Shown here: piece after piece, positions 26,690 through 34,763 of the stretch
How positions within the stretch are numbered: position 1 is the stretch's first letter
How the letters are laid out: the number at the start of each line of letters is the position of its first letter
DNA from: CAUZFZ01 sp963579025
Lineage (GTDB): Bacteria; Planctomycetota; Planctomycetia; Planctomycetales; Planctomycetaceae
Reading direction: 5' to 3'
Assembly: GCA_963579025.1 (NCBI GenBank)
Contig: CAUZFZ010000070.1
Coordinates: 1-47,132 of the forward strand
Length of the DNA: 47,132 bases
Made by a program: the position numbers and the translations under genes
The notes under the pieces: generated by a model
What the model was told of the DNA's origin: nothing
Seen by the model: the letters and a program-made list of their open reading frames with translations, nothing else
Database searches by the model: none

Positions 26690-27409
26690 GCGATTCTCCT
26701 TATGTGGTGTCCATGCTGCGACTGGCTCCATTGCCAGCCAGTACGACCCGAAAGTCTGAAAATAGCACCGATTCCGAATCGACAGGCTGGCGTACTCATT
26801 CCAGTCGGTCAGAAGAGGCATGTTGTACTGATTGAGGCGATTAGTCTGGTTGAACCGGGGTAATGCGAACGGCGTGCCAGTTCAAAACTTTTCATGAGGA
26901 TACTGTTTGGCACGCGACCGCTTTGGCCGGCTGCCGAAGAATCGAACACTGCGGTGCCAGTCGCACTGAAAGAAGACGTGCGGTGTACAACTCGGGCGGA
27001 TGCGGTCATGAGAACGCCTCGAAAGCCGCCTTTAACCGGGCGTGCCACACTGGAACGTTGCAGAGTCCACCACTCGTCCATGTGAAGCGGGCAGCCGCAT
27101 TGCACGAAACCGCAGGCTGGAGCCAGTGCTGGCGCGGGGCAACCGGTCAAGTGGACTTTACATCGTTGTCAATCACCAGACCGATTGCGCATCGATTCGT
27201 GGACAGTGCAGATTCCTGGAGGGACTTGCCCGAAAACTTGTCCCGGACCGCGTGGATTGACATGACAAATCGTCCCGTTATCGGTTGGAGCGACATTGAC
27301 GATTGAATCTGTCGCGACACCTGCCTTTAATTACGCACGTACGTGGGGAACCCATCAGGTGGTCGCCTGACGGAAATGACGAACGAATCTCTGGAAAAAG
27401 GAGCGAACC
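26690..27409. other. 720-base stretch with no convincing gene
   Basis: Several overlapping short frames exist on both strands (plus 26863-27306 and 26894-27085, minus 26809-27150), but none has a recognised domain or a good ribosome-binding site. A GAGCGAACC-type Shine-Dalgarno sequence at the right end belongs to the lipoprotein gene. No palindromes comparable to those in other spacers. It may hold a decayed gene or the long leader of the lipoprotein gene. Confidence 0.4.
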
Positions 27410-28213
27410 ATGCGGGTAATCTTTGGAGTCGCGAGACTGTTCGCAATTGTTGCCGTGTTTGGCCTGTGGGCAGTTGGTGCCGGTTGTGCGAAGCCTGAAG
27501 CTCCCGCAACTCCGACCAGCAGTCTGGATGCGGGCTCAACCACTGGTGGCGGTGCAGAAGTGCCGATGGATGGCGACGAACTTGTAGAAGGTGTCGCGCC
27601 AATTGAAGGCGACACGCCGACTGAAGGTGACGCGCCAGCAGAGGGTGATGCACCGACAGAAGGCGATGCGCCGGCCGAGAAGCCAGCAGAAGGCGACGCC
27701 CCCGCGAAGCCGACGGAAGGTGATGCCCCGACTGAGAAGCCGGCAGAAGGTGATGCCCCGGCGAAGCCGGCAGAAGGTGATGCCCCGGCGAAGCCGGCAG
27801 AAGGTGATGCCCCGGCGAAGCCGGCAGAAGGTGATGCACCGGCGAAGCCGGCCGAAGGTGACGCTCCGGCTAAGAAGCCGGCAGAAGGCGATGCTCCGGC
27901 CAAGAAGCCGGCAGAAGGCGATGCTCCGGCTAAGAAGCCGGCAGAAGGCGATGCTCCGGCCAAGAAGCCGGCCGAAGGTGACGCTCCGGCTAAGAAGCCG
28001 GCAGAAGGCGATGCTCCGGCTAAGAAGCCGGCAGAAGGCGATGCTCCGGCTAAGAAGCCGGCCGAAGGTGACGCTCCGGCCAAGAAGCCGGCAGAAGGCG
28101 ATGCCCCGGCCAAGAAGCCGGCCGAAGGTGACGCTCCGGCTAAGAAGCCAGCAGAAGGTGACGCACCGGCTGCTGCCAAGGAAGCTCCGGCCGAGAAGCC
28201 GGCTGCTGAATAA
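27410..28213 (+). CDS. Probable lipoprotein with PAEGDAPAK tandem repeats
   Basis: 267 residues. The N-terminal hydrophobic stretch ends in VGAGC (Cys24), a weak lipobox, suggesting lipid anchoring after cleavage; a conventional signal peptide is the alternative. The rest is low-complexity Pro/Ala/Lys/Glu/Asp sequence: irregular EGDAP units, then four AKPAEGDAP nonapeptides, ten AKKPAEGDAP decapeptides and an AAAKEAPAEKPAAE tail. It is likely an extended, charged stalk or spacer in the cell envelope. The start is firm (AAGGAG seven bases before ATG). A strong intrinsic terminator follows at 28272, so it is monocistronic. No partner is known. Confidence 0.88.
   Translation: MRVIFGVARLFAIVAVFGLWAVGAGCAKPEAPATPTSSLDAGSTTGGGAEVPMDGDELVEGVAPIEGDTPTEGDAPAEGDAPTEGDAPAEKPAEGDAPAKPTEGDAPTEKPAEGDAPAKPAEGDAPAKPAEGDAPAKPAEGDAPAKPAEGDAPAKKPAEGDAPAKKPAEGDAPAKKPAEGDAPAKKPAEGDAPAKKPAEGDAPAKKPAEGDAPAKKPAEGDAPAKKPAEGDAPAKKPAEGDAPAKKPAEGDAPAAAKEAPAEKPAAE
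27761..28170 (+). repeat. In-gene tandem repeat: four 27-base then ten 30-base units
   Basis: From 27761 to 27868 there are four 27-base units (AKPAEGDAP); from 27871 to 28170 there are ten 30-base units (AKKPAEGDAP). The 30-base units fall into two main synonymous classes, one reading GCAGAAGGCGATGCT and the other GCCGAAGGTGACGCT. The second class occurs at units 4, 7 and 9. All differences are silent. There are no non-coding spacers, so this is not a CRISPR array. Confidence 0.95.
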
Positions 28214-28271
28214 GCAAGGTGCTCGTGGGCCAGTCGGCGATGTCTGGCAGCGAAACGAATGGTTAGAAGAG

Positions 28272-28303
28272 AACGCCACGAGTAACACTCGTGGCGTTTT
28301 TTT
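28272..28303 (+). terminator. Intrinsic terminator of the lipoprotein gene
   Basis: AACGCCACGAG (28272-28282), loop TAACA, CTCGTGGCGTT (28288-28298), followed by a run of seven T (28297-28303). A textbook rho-independent terminator 59 bases after the lipoprotein stop codon. On the other strand the hairpin is followed only by TTCTCTT, so it may weakly terminate the minus direction, but glnE ends before reaching it. Confidence 0.93.
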
Positions 28304-28337
28304 GTTTCATCACTGAATGACGGCACTTGGCCGACAG

Positions 28338-31300
28338 CTATTTTGGTCCGTCAAGAAGACGCGACAGGTCGGTCACGTCTGCCGCGGTTGATTCGATGTT
28401 CTGTGACAGTTCGGACAGTCGCATTCCGTAGCCCAGTCGCCGTGCGAGGAATTCAAACTCTTCGGTAGCAGGATCCGGAACGGTCAGGTCGCGGGCGTCT
28501 CCGCGAACGATTCGCAACGCATCAATGAGTCGCCGCAGAAACATGTGCGCTCGACGCAGTCGATCCGACTGCTCATCCGACAGGAACCCGGCTTCGTGCA
28601 GCGCCCGTATGGCCTGTCGCGTGTTGGTCAGACGTATGGACTGTTGATTCTGGCCGTGACTGATCTGCAGCGCCTGGACCAGATACTCGCAATCAACCAG
28701 ACCACCGGCGCTGAGCTTTGCGTTCCAGGTCCCCGGCTGAACGAGTTGCCGCACCTGTTGTTCACGCAGTCCGCGCATCGCGGCGACGTCGAATGGCTCG
28801 CCCGTGTAAACCAGTCGGTCTCGCAGTTCGACAAGGTGGCGACCGAACTGGGGATCACCGGCAATGGGTCTCATTTTGACCAGAGCCTGCCGCTCATAGG
28901 GCCACGCCGGACCTGTGAGAGCAAAGTACGCTTCAAACGCGCTCAGAGAGACGGCCAGTGGCCCGGCGTTCCCGAACGGACGCAGCCGCAGGTCGATTTC
29001 AAAGACACCTCGTCGACGTGCCTGAATCGTGTGCGTGAATGCTTCCACCAGCTTGATGTAGAACTCGGCAGTCGCGATGGGACAGGGACCGTCGGTCTGA
29101 CCGGAGCCCGCATACACGAACATTAACTCGATGTCCGACGCAAAACCGAGTTCCCGCCCGCCCGCCTTGCCCAGCGCCAGCACTGCCAGCCGATCCTCCG
29201 TGGACTGATCACCGAACTTTGTTCGAGGCGTTCCGTATCGGTCGACCAACTCATGACGACAGACATCGAGAGCGGCGTTAACGACGCACTCGGCGACGTC
29301 CGTCAGTTCCGCCGAGAACTGACCAAACTCGACGATGTGTCCGGCAATATGCCGCATGTCCACGCGGAACATCTCGCGGTCTTTGAATGCGTTGATGCGC
29401 TGTCGGCACTCTTCGGCCGAGTCGGACTCCGCGATCAGGCATGTCAGTTCCGCGTCGATCTCGCTGCGAGGCCGGCTGTCCGCCAGACCGTCGATGTCGC
29501 GGATGATGGGAAACAGGTTGTCGTGCTGCACACGGAGAAAATCTTCCCACAGAAAATCACTGACTCCCAGCAGAAGCGACAGCGCTTCGAGAACAACGCT
29601 ACGGTCGAGAGACGCCAGCTTGTCACTCCAGTCCGGCAACTCAAACAGTTGCTCCAGAAACTGACTGAAATGCAGCAATGCCCGAGCAGGGTCCGGCGAA
29701 CCCGGCAGCAGTTGCATGAAGTGCTTCACCAGCACAACGGTCGTCCGCAGACGCGTCTGCTGTGCGGGATCGGTGATCTTCTCTCCGCCCGGCCCGACGA
29801 TGAACAGCGTATCGACCGCGCGATTGCCCAGTGATGTCAGCATGACGCGTCGGATGTCGTAACCCAGCAGGGACAGAGAATTCGTCAGTTCGTAAAGAAA
29901 TCCGGGAGTGTCTTCTGCGCTGATATGCAGGACGGTCAGCGTGTTTGACTTTGCATTGTCGATCTCGACATCCATCGGCCCAAGCAGCGGTGGCGCGTTC
30001 GGACGTTCGTGAAGAACGTCCGCCACTCGGCGGGCCACTCGGCCCTGCGCTTCTGCCAGACTTCCTTCACCAGCCAGCCAGAAAAGGCGTTCCAGTTCCT
30101 GAAGATACCGAGTCCAGATGTCGTCGTTGCCATTGCGTAAACTGTCTGGTGGCGTGAGCGTGAATACGTTGACGAATCGCCGCTCATCGAAGGGCTGCAT
30201 GGTTGGGTCGTGTGACGCTTCGGTTTGAGCGTGCAGCACCTGACGTGCCGTAAAGACCTGACCATGCAGAATGTTGAATCCGTATGCGAACAGCAGCCCG
30301 CACATCATGGCGAGGTCACCCCGTTGATCGACTCCGCACACCGTCAATTGCACACATCCCTCAGGCGCGCCGACTGATTCAAGGACAACCGGATGCTGTG
30401 GATCAATCTGTTCCAGCAGGCACTCGTGTCGTTTGAGGTCGGCTTCAGAGAAAACCTTTGAGTAGGCCGGCGACATCAACTCCGCGTGTCCCGGACGGGG
30501 CGGGGCGGGCGCTGCCGTATCTACCGGACCAACGTCGGATTCGCGTGCCTCAATGAATCGTTCGTAAATCAAGCGGACTTCTGAACAGTGACGCTCGTAA
30601 CTTTGCAGGAAGGCTTTGGCATTCGGGAAATCAAGGCGTCGAGCCAGATAAGCCAGTTCGCGTTCATCCGACGGAAGCGAGTGCGCCTGCCGGTAATGAA
30701 GCAGTTGCAGCGAGTGCTCGATCTTCCGCAGAAAGACATACGCGGTGGAGAGCTGTCGAAATTCGGTCGGCAGAATCAGTTCGAAGTCCGCCAGTCGAAC
30801 AAGTCCGTCCAGCGTATTGAATGAGCGCACGTGCTTTTCCGTGCGGCCGTGTCTGATCTGTAGATACTGCGTGACGAACTCGACATCACGGATCGATCCT
30901 TTACCCGACTTAACTTCGCCGTACACGCGGCCCTGCTTCTTCAAATCGGCCTCGATCCGTCCCTTCATCACACGCACGTTTTCCCGGACCTTGTCGATCG
31001 GCACTTCAAAGATGAGCGGTTCAACACGCTGCAAAAACTCGTGACCAACATCCAGATTCCCGGCGATCGGCCGAGCCTTTAACAGCGCCTGCTTTTCCCA
31101 CAGGCCGCCGTGCTGTCGGAGGTAGTCGACGTAGCCGTCCTGCGAAGTCACGAGCGCACCGGATCGACCCCAGGGCCGCAGTCGCATATCCACGCGGTAC
31201 AGGAAACCTTCCGCCGTTGAATCCATGACACCGCGGATCAACTGCTGGCCGAGTTCCCAGTACTGGGTGGCATCCTGACGGGACACAAAGACCAGATCGA

Positions 31301-32003
31301 TGTCCGAACTGTAATTGAGTTCTTCGCCGCCCAGTTTGCCCATTGCCAGCACGACGAAACCGTCGAGACTCACTCCGGATGATGTGGCCAGTAAGGCCAG
31401 CGCCGTCTGCACAATGGCATCGGCCAGCAGAGAAAGTTGCAGAGTGATCGACTTCAGGTCCATCAGCCCGAAATTGTCACACGCCCCAATCCGCAGCAGT
31501 TCGCCCTGCTGAAACTTCCGCAGTAAATCGAGCTGCTCTGACACTTCGCGACCCACCTGAACGGTCGCCTGGGCGTCGTCGCGAAACTGCTCACGACTCT
31601 TGAATTCCGCGATGCGTTTGTGCTGGGTGAGCTGCCTCAGCCAGTCGGGATGCCGCAGCAGAATCTCGGTCAGAAACTGACTGTTGACGAACAGCTTGAC
31701 CAGAATCTCTACGCCGCGCGGGTTGTCTGCCAGAAACTGCAGCAGCTCGAGAGAATCGTCGACGGACTGCATGAGCCGTTCGAGATTGAGCAGCGACTGA
31801 TCCGGAGTGGCAGCTGCCTGCAGGGCTGACAGCAGCATGGGAAGAGTCGTCGTCAGCGCATCCCGATGAGCGTCGTCGACACAGAAATCCAGCAGCCGCC
31901 GATGCGCGGTTTTCCAGTCGACAAACTCGACCGGCGCCAGCATGTCGCGGACCTGATCCTCGGTCAGCTCACCGGGCCGAAGCAGTGGTGCGGGGTTTCG
32001 CAT
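28338..32003 (-). CDS. Glutamine synthetase adenylyltransferase/removase (GlnE) with central ACT-like domains
   Basis: 1,221 residues, against about 950 for E. coli GlnE. Nucleotidyltransferase half 1 carries GGEELN then SSDIDLVF (232-239), the deadenylylating half by family rule. Half 2 carries GGRELG then ASDIELMF (955-962), the adenylylating half. Each is followed by its helical GlnE segment (VDMRLRPWGR and IDLRLRPFGN). The extra length lies between them: two ACT-like segments, about 549-620 (QLTVCGVDQRGDLAMMCGLL) and about 688-762 (VLHISAEDTPGFLYELTNSL), as in GlnD. ACT domains bind small ligands such as glutamine. In half 2 the second metal-site Asp is Glu. ATG start with no clear Shine-Dalgarno sequence; divergent from the BatA-like gene. 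No glnA, glnB or glnD is nearby. Confidence 0.93.
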   Translation of the reverse strand: MRNPAPLLRPGELTEDQVRDMLAPVEFVDWKTAHRRLLDFCVDDAHRDALTTTLPMLLSALQAAATPDQSLLNLERLMQSVDDSLELLQFLADNPRGVEILVKLFVNSQFLTEILLRHPDWLRQLTQHKRIAEFKSREQFRDDAQATVQVGREVSEQLDLLRKFQQGELLRIGACDNFGLMDLKSITLQLSLLADAIVQTALALLATSSGVSLDGFVVLAMGKLGGEELNYSSDIDLVFVSRQDATQYWELGQQLIRGVMDSTAEGFLYRVDMRLRPWGRSGALVTSQDGYVDYLRQHGGLWEKQALLKARPIAGNLDVGHEFLQRVEPLIFEVPIDKVRENVRVMKGRIEADLKKQGRVYGEVKSGKGSIRDVEFVTQYLQIRHGRTEKHVRSFNTLDGLVRLADFELILPTEFRQLSTAYVFLRKIEHSLQLLHYRQAHSLPSDERELAYLARRLDFPNAKAFLQSYERHCSEVRLIYERFIEARESDVGPVDTAAPAPPRPGHAELMSPAYSKVFSEADLKRHECLLEQIDPQHPVVLESVGAPEGCVQLTVCGVDQRGDLAMMCGLLFAYGFNILHGQVFTARQVLHAQTEASHDPTMQPFDERRFVNVFTLTPPDSLRNGNDDIWTRYLQELERLFWLAGEGSLAEAQGRVARRVADVLHERPNAPPLLGPMDVEIDNAKSNTLTVLHISAEDTPGFLYELTNSLSLLGYDIRRVMLTSLGNRAVDTLFIVGPGGEKITDPAQQTRLRTTVVLVKHFMQLLPGSPDPARALLHFSQFLEQLFELPDWSDKLASLDRSVVLEALSLLLGVSDFLWEDFLRVQHDNLFPIIRDIDGLADSRPRSEIDAELTCLIAESDSAEECRQRINAFKDREMFRVDMRHIAGHIVEFGQFSAELTDVAECVVNAALDVCRHELVDRYGTPRTKFGDQSTEDRLAVLALGKAGGRELGFASDIELMFVYAGSGQTDGPCPIATAEFYIKLVEAFTHTIQARRRGVFEIDLRLRPFGNAGPLAVSLSAFEAYFALTGPAWPYERQALVKMRPIAGDPQFGRHLVELRDRLVYTGEPFDVAAMRGLREQQVRQLVQPGTWNAKLSAGGLVDCEYLVQALQISHGQNQQSIRLTNTRQAIRALHEAGFLSDEQSDRLRRAHMFLRRLIDALRIVRGDARDLTVPDPATEEFEFLARRLGYGMRLSELSQNIESTAADVTDLSRLLDGPK

Positions 32004-32045
32004 AGTTTCGTTTGACGCAAGACGGGCGTCAGTTGGATTGATTGA

Positions 32046-32163
32046 TGATTGTCGATTGATGATTAGTGATGGGCGAAGTGCCGGGGCCGGTCGTCATGGG
32101 GAACGGTCACGGTCCCCCAGGTGGTTTTCACTTCGAAAATCAACACTCATCAATCAACAATCA
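32046..32163. repeat. TGATTGATGA-type inverted repeat between glnE and the BatA-like gene
   Basis: TGATTGTCGATTGATGA (32046-32062) faces TCATCAATCAACAATCA (32147-32163), 17-base arms with one mismatch. Inside is a second pair, CGAAGTG and CACTTCG. It occupies the divergent spacer 32004-32317, where promoters for both genes should lie. Apart from this, no structure is evident there. Confidence 0.75.
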
Positions 32164-32317
32164 CCGGTCGACTCTGTCGTCGCATGACTCTGAAGCAACA
32201 TGTTGTCGAAATGAATCGCGGAAGGACCCGAGGCTGGCAGAATCACAGCAGTTTACCGTTGGGTTCCACGAGTGTCCTGCCGACTCACAATGGCCTCGCA
32301 GGCGAACGCCCGTTCTA

Positions 32318-34693
32318 ATGACGCGTATGTCTGAAATCGGCCTTTCTTTGCTCGCATTCGGGTTCGGCAGCCCCTGGCTGCTCGGTGGGCTGGCGCTGGC
32401 GGCGATTCCGCTGATCATTCACTTGCTGCACCGGCGGCGATACGTCGAAGTCGACTGGGCCGCGATGCGGTTTCTGCTGGAAGCCACACGCAAGCAGTCG
32501 CGGCGAATGCGGCTTGAGAATCTGATCCTGCTCATCCTGCGGACGTTCGTGCTGGCATTACTTGTTCTGGCGCTGGCCCGGCCGCTGTTCGATTCGGGCA
32601 GTACGCTCATGCAGAACGAACAGCCAGTACACCGCATCGTGCTGATCGATGTCAGTTACAGCATGCAGTTCAACTCGGGCGGTTCGGATCGCCAGCCTGA
32701 CGGGGAGCAGCCACGAGACGGCGGAACGCGGTTTCAGCAGGCGCGGCAGGCGGTGCGCGAGCTTGTGGAGCACGGTCGTCGCGGCGACGCGTGGAATCTT
32801 GTCAGAATCGCGGGCAGGGCACCGTTCGCCGTGATCAGCCAGCCGTCCTTCCAGGCGGACACTGTGCTGGAAGAGGTGGAACGTCTGACCCCTTCGGATG
32901 CACCGGGTGATCTGGCCAGCGGCCTCGAGGCAGTTGCGCAACTGACAACAGCGCTGCCCGACATGCCGCAGAAGGAGGTCATTATTGTCAGCGACCAGCA
33001 GGGCTCGATGTGGAGCCCGGGAGCTGCGGATCAGAAACAACGATTGCGGGAACTGACGAAGAAGATCGGTGCCAACGCTCGAGTTTCGTTAATCAACGTG
33101 GCTGGAATCGACACGCGGAACACGGCCATCACGGACCTGCGGACCGAAGGCAGCTCGGCGACGATCGACCAACCGGTCCTCGTACGGTGTGCCGTGCGAT
33201 CCTTTGGTTCCAGCGCTGCTCGGGATCAGGTGATCGAGTTGCTGGTCGACGGACGGCTGGTCGATACGCGGCGCATCGACGTGCCTGCAGGAGTCGATTT
33301 TCCCGTTGATTTTACGCACACATTCCGAACAGCCGGCGAACACTCAATCGAGTTGCACCTGCAGGACGATGCCCTGCCGGTTGATAACCGCCGCTGGTTG
33401 GCGCTGCCCGTTCGTGAGGAGATTTCCGTCCTGCTTGTCGATGGTCATCGCGCCGGAAGGTCACGCGATTCGGCGTCTTACTATGTTCGCACGGCGCTCG
33501 ACCCGGCCACGCTGGAAGAGTCGATGGGCGGGATCATCCGCACTCAGGTGGTCAGCGAAGGCGAGCTGCCATCCGTTCGACTGGCGGATTACGACGCCAC
33601 GATTCTGTGTGATGTCGGCCTGCTGACTGAGCGGGAAGCGGGTCTGCTGGAATCCTATGTGCGCGGCGGAGGAGGGCTGATCATATTGCCCGGAGAGCAA
33701 ACCAGTCCCGACAGTTACAACCGCCGACTGCATCGCGATGGCAAGGGCATACTTCCTGCGCGAATTGGAGAACGGGTCCTGCCACCGGACCCGAACGAGG
33801 TGTTCTCCTTTGATCCGCGCGGATTCACGCATCCGTTGCTCGGAGTCTTTCGAGGCAACCCGGGCGTCGGATTGGAAACAACGATGACCATGCAGTTTCT
33901 CAAGCTGGAACCGGACGACGATGCCGGCGTCGGGCTGTGGTTCAGCGACGGGTCACCAGCGCTTGTCGAAAAGAACGTGGGAGCCGGGCGGGTCGTGCTG
34001 GCTGCGACCGGTACGGATAAGCGGTGGAGTACCTGGGCGGTCTGGGCACCGGCGTTCGTGCCGATGATGCATGAGGCCGTGCACTTCTCGGTCGCTGGTC
34101 GATGGAAGAGACGACAGTTGACGGTCGGCGAACCACTGTTGACGACCTGGTCCGCGCGGGCATTCGACGTGCCGGTCTCTGTCGAGTTGCCCGGCGGCGC
34201 GACACGCAGCCTGCCGGTGCAGGATCGCAGCGAACTGCGCGCCGCCTCGTTCGACGATACGGACCGGGCGGGCGTCTACGAGGTCTCCATCGGATCGCCG
34301 GTCAACCGCAACGAGCTGTTCGCTGTGAATGTGGACGTGCGGGAAAGCGATCTGACTCCGGTCAATCGCCAGGATCTGCAATCTGAACTGTTTCGGAAAC
34401 TGGATGTGACGGTACGTACTCCCGACGATCCGGAACCGGTGGTGTCGGCAGTTGCGTCGGAGACGGCAGTGTCGATGCTCTCACGCATTCTCGCCTGGAC
34501 GGTGCTTGTGATGGTTCTGGTCGAGCCCTTGCTTGCCTGGCGATTCCCGCTTGGTCTGACAGCCCTGGGTGCAGCGGTCGGCGCGATTGCACTGGCCCCG
34601 CTGATCGGAATGCTGGCGGCTGCAGTCATCTCCACGACCGCCAGCGTTGCCATCGCCATCCGAATGCAGCGCCGAGGCGGGGTGGGCGTGTGA
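32318..34693 (+). CDS. BatA-like protein: membrane N-terminus, VWA domain, amidotransferase-like domain
   Basis: About 791 residues. The N-terminus has the BatA/aerotolerance signature (FGSPWLLGGLALAAIPLIIH, then LLHRRR) and a second membrane helix. Next come a von Willebrand A domain with DVSYS (Asp111, metal site), a class I glutamine-amidotransferase-like region (EEISVLLVDGHRAG ... SYVRGGGGLIILPG), and two C-terminal membrane helices. In planctomycetes such genes normally sit with a MoxR ATPase and a DUF58 protein; neither is present. The frame is open from 32066, but that part overlaps the inverted repeat and has no conserved content, so ATG 32318 (or 32327) is preferred. Role unknown; envelope complex assembly or stress tolerance is assumed for the family. 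Confidence 0.85.
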   Translation: MTRMSEIGLSLLAFGFGSPWLLGGLALAAIPLIIHLLHRRRYVEVDWAAMRFLLEATRKQSRRMRLENLILLILRTFVLALLVLALARPLFDSGSTLMQNEQPVHRIVLIDVSYSMQFNSGGSDRQPDGEQPRDGGTRFQQARQAVRELVEHGRRGDAWNLVRIAGRAPFAVISQPSFQADTVLEEVERLTPSDAPGDLASGLEAVAQLTTALPDMPQKEVIIVSDQQGSMWSPGAADQKQRLRELTKKIGANARVSLINVAGIDTRNTAITDLRTEGSSATIDQPVLVRCAVRSFGSSAARDQVIELLVDGRLVDTRRIDVPAGVDFPVDFTHTFRTAGEHSIELHLQDDALPVDNRRWLALPVREEISVLLVDGHRAGRSRDSASYYVRTALDPATLEESMGGIIRTQVVSEGELPSVRLADYDATILCDVGLLTEREAGLLESYVRGGGGLIILPGEQTSPDSYNRRLHRDGKGILPARIGERVLPPDPNEVFSFDPRGFTHPLLGVFRGNPGVGLETTMTMQFLKLEPDDDAGVGLWFSDGSPALVEKNVGAGRVVLAATGTDKRWSTWAVWAPAFVPMMHEAVHFSVAGRWKRRQLTVGEPLLTTWSARAFDVPVSVELPGGATRSLPVQDRSELRAASFDDTDRAGVYEVSIGSPVNRNELFAVNVDVRESDLTPVNRQDLQSELFRKLDVTVRTPDDPEPVVSAVASETAVSMLSRILAWTVLVMVLVEPLLAWRFPLGLTALGAAVGAIALAPLIGMLAAAVISTTASVAIAIRMQRRGGVGV

Positions 34694-34718
34694 GTTGTTG
34701 AACGATTCCGGGCTCGGT

Positions 34719-34755
34719 ACCTGATAGCCTCCGCGTGTCTGTCCACGTATCAGGT
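34719..34755 (+). promoter_or_regulatory. Hairpin covering the phosphofructokinase ribosome-binding region
   Basis: ACCTGATA (34719-34726) and TATCAGGT (34748-34755) can pair across a 21-base loop. The right arm contains the only AGG-like Shine-Dalgarno candidate, ending eight bases before the ATG at 34764. A translation-limiting fold is possible but unproven. Confidence 0.35.
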
Positions 34756-34763
34756 TAATCAAC

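Noticed and set aside
27761..28170. Regular 30-base periodicity suggesting a CRISPR array
   Set aside because: Units are contiguous and coding, with no unique spacers and no cas genes.
27355..28326. Minus-strand frames full of GASPSAGFLA-type repeats
   Set aside because: Unit lengths of 27 and 30 bases keep all frames open opposite the lipoprotein; the plus frame has a Shine-Dalgarno sequence, signal peptide and terminator.
32066..32317. 84-codon upstream extension of the BatA-like frame
   Set aside because: Covers an inverted repeat and has low-complexity, unconserved-looking content; the membrane signature begins after ATG 32318.
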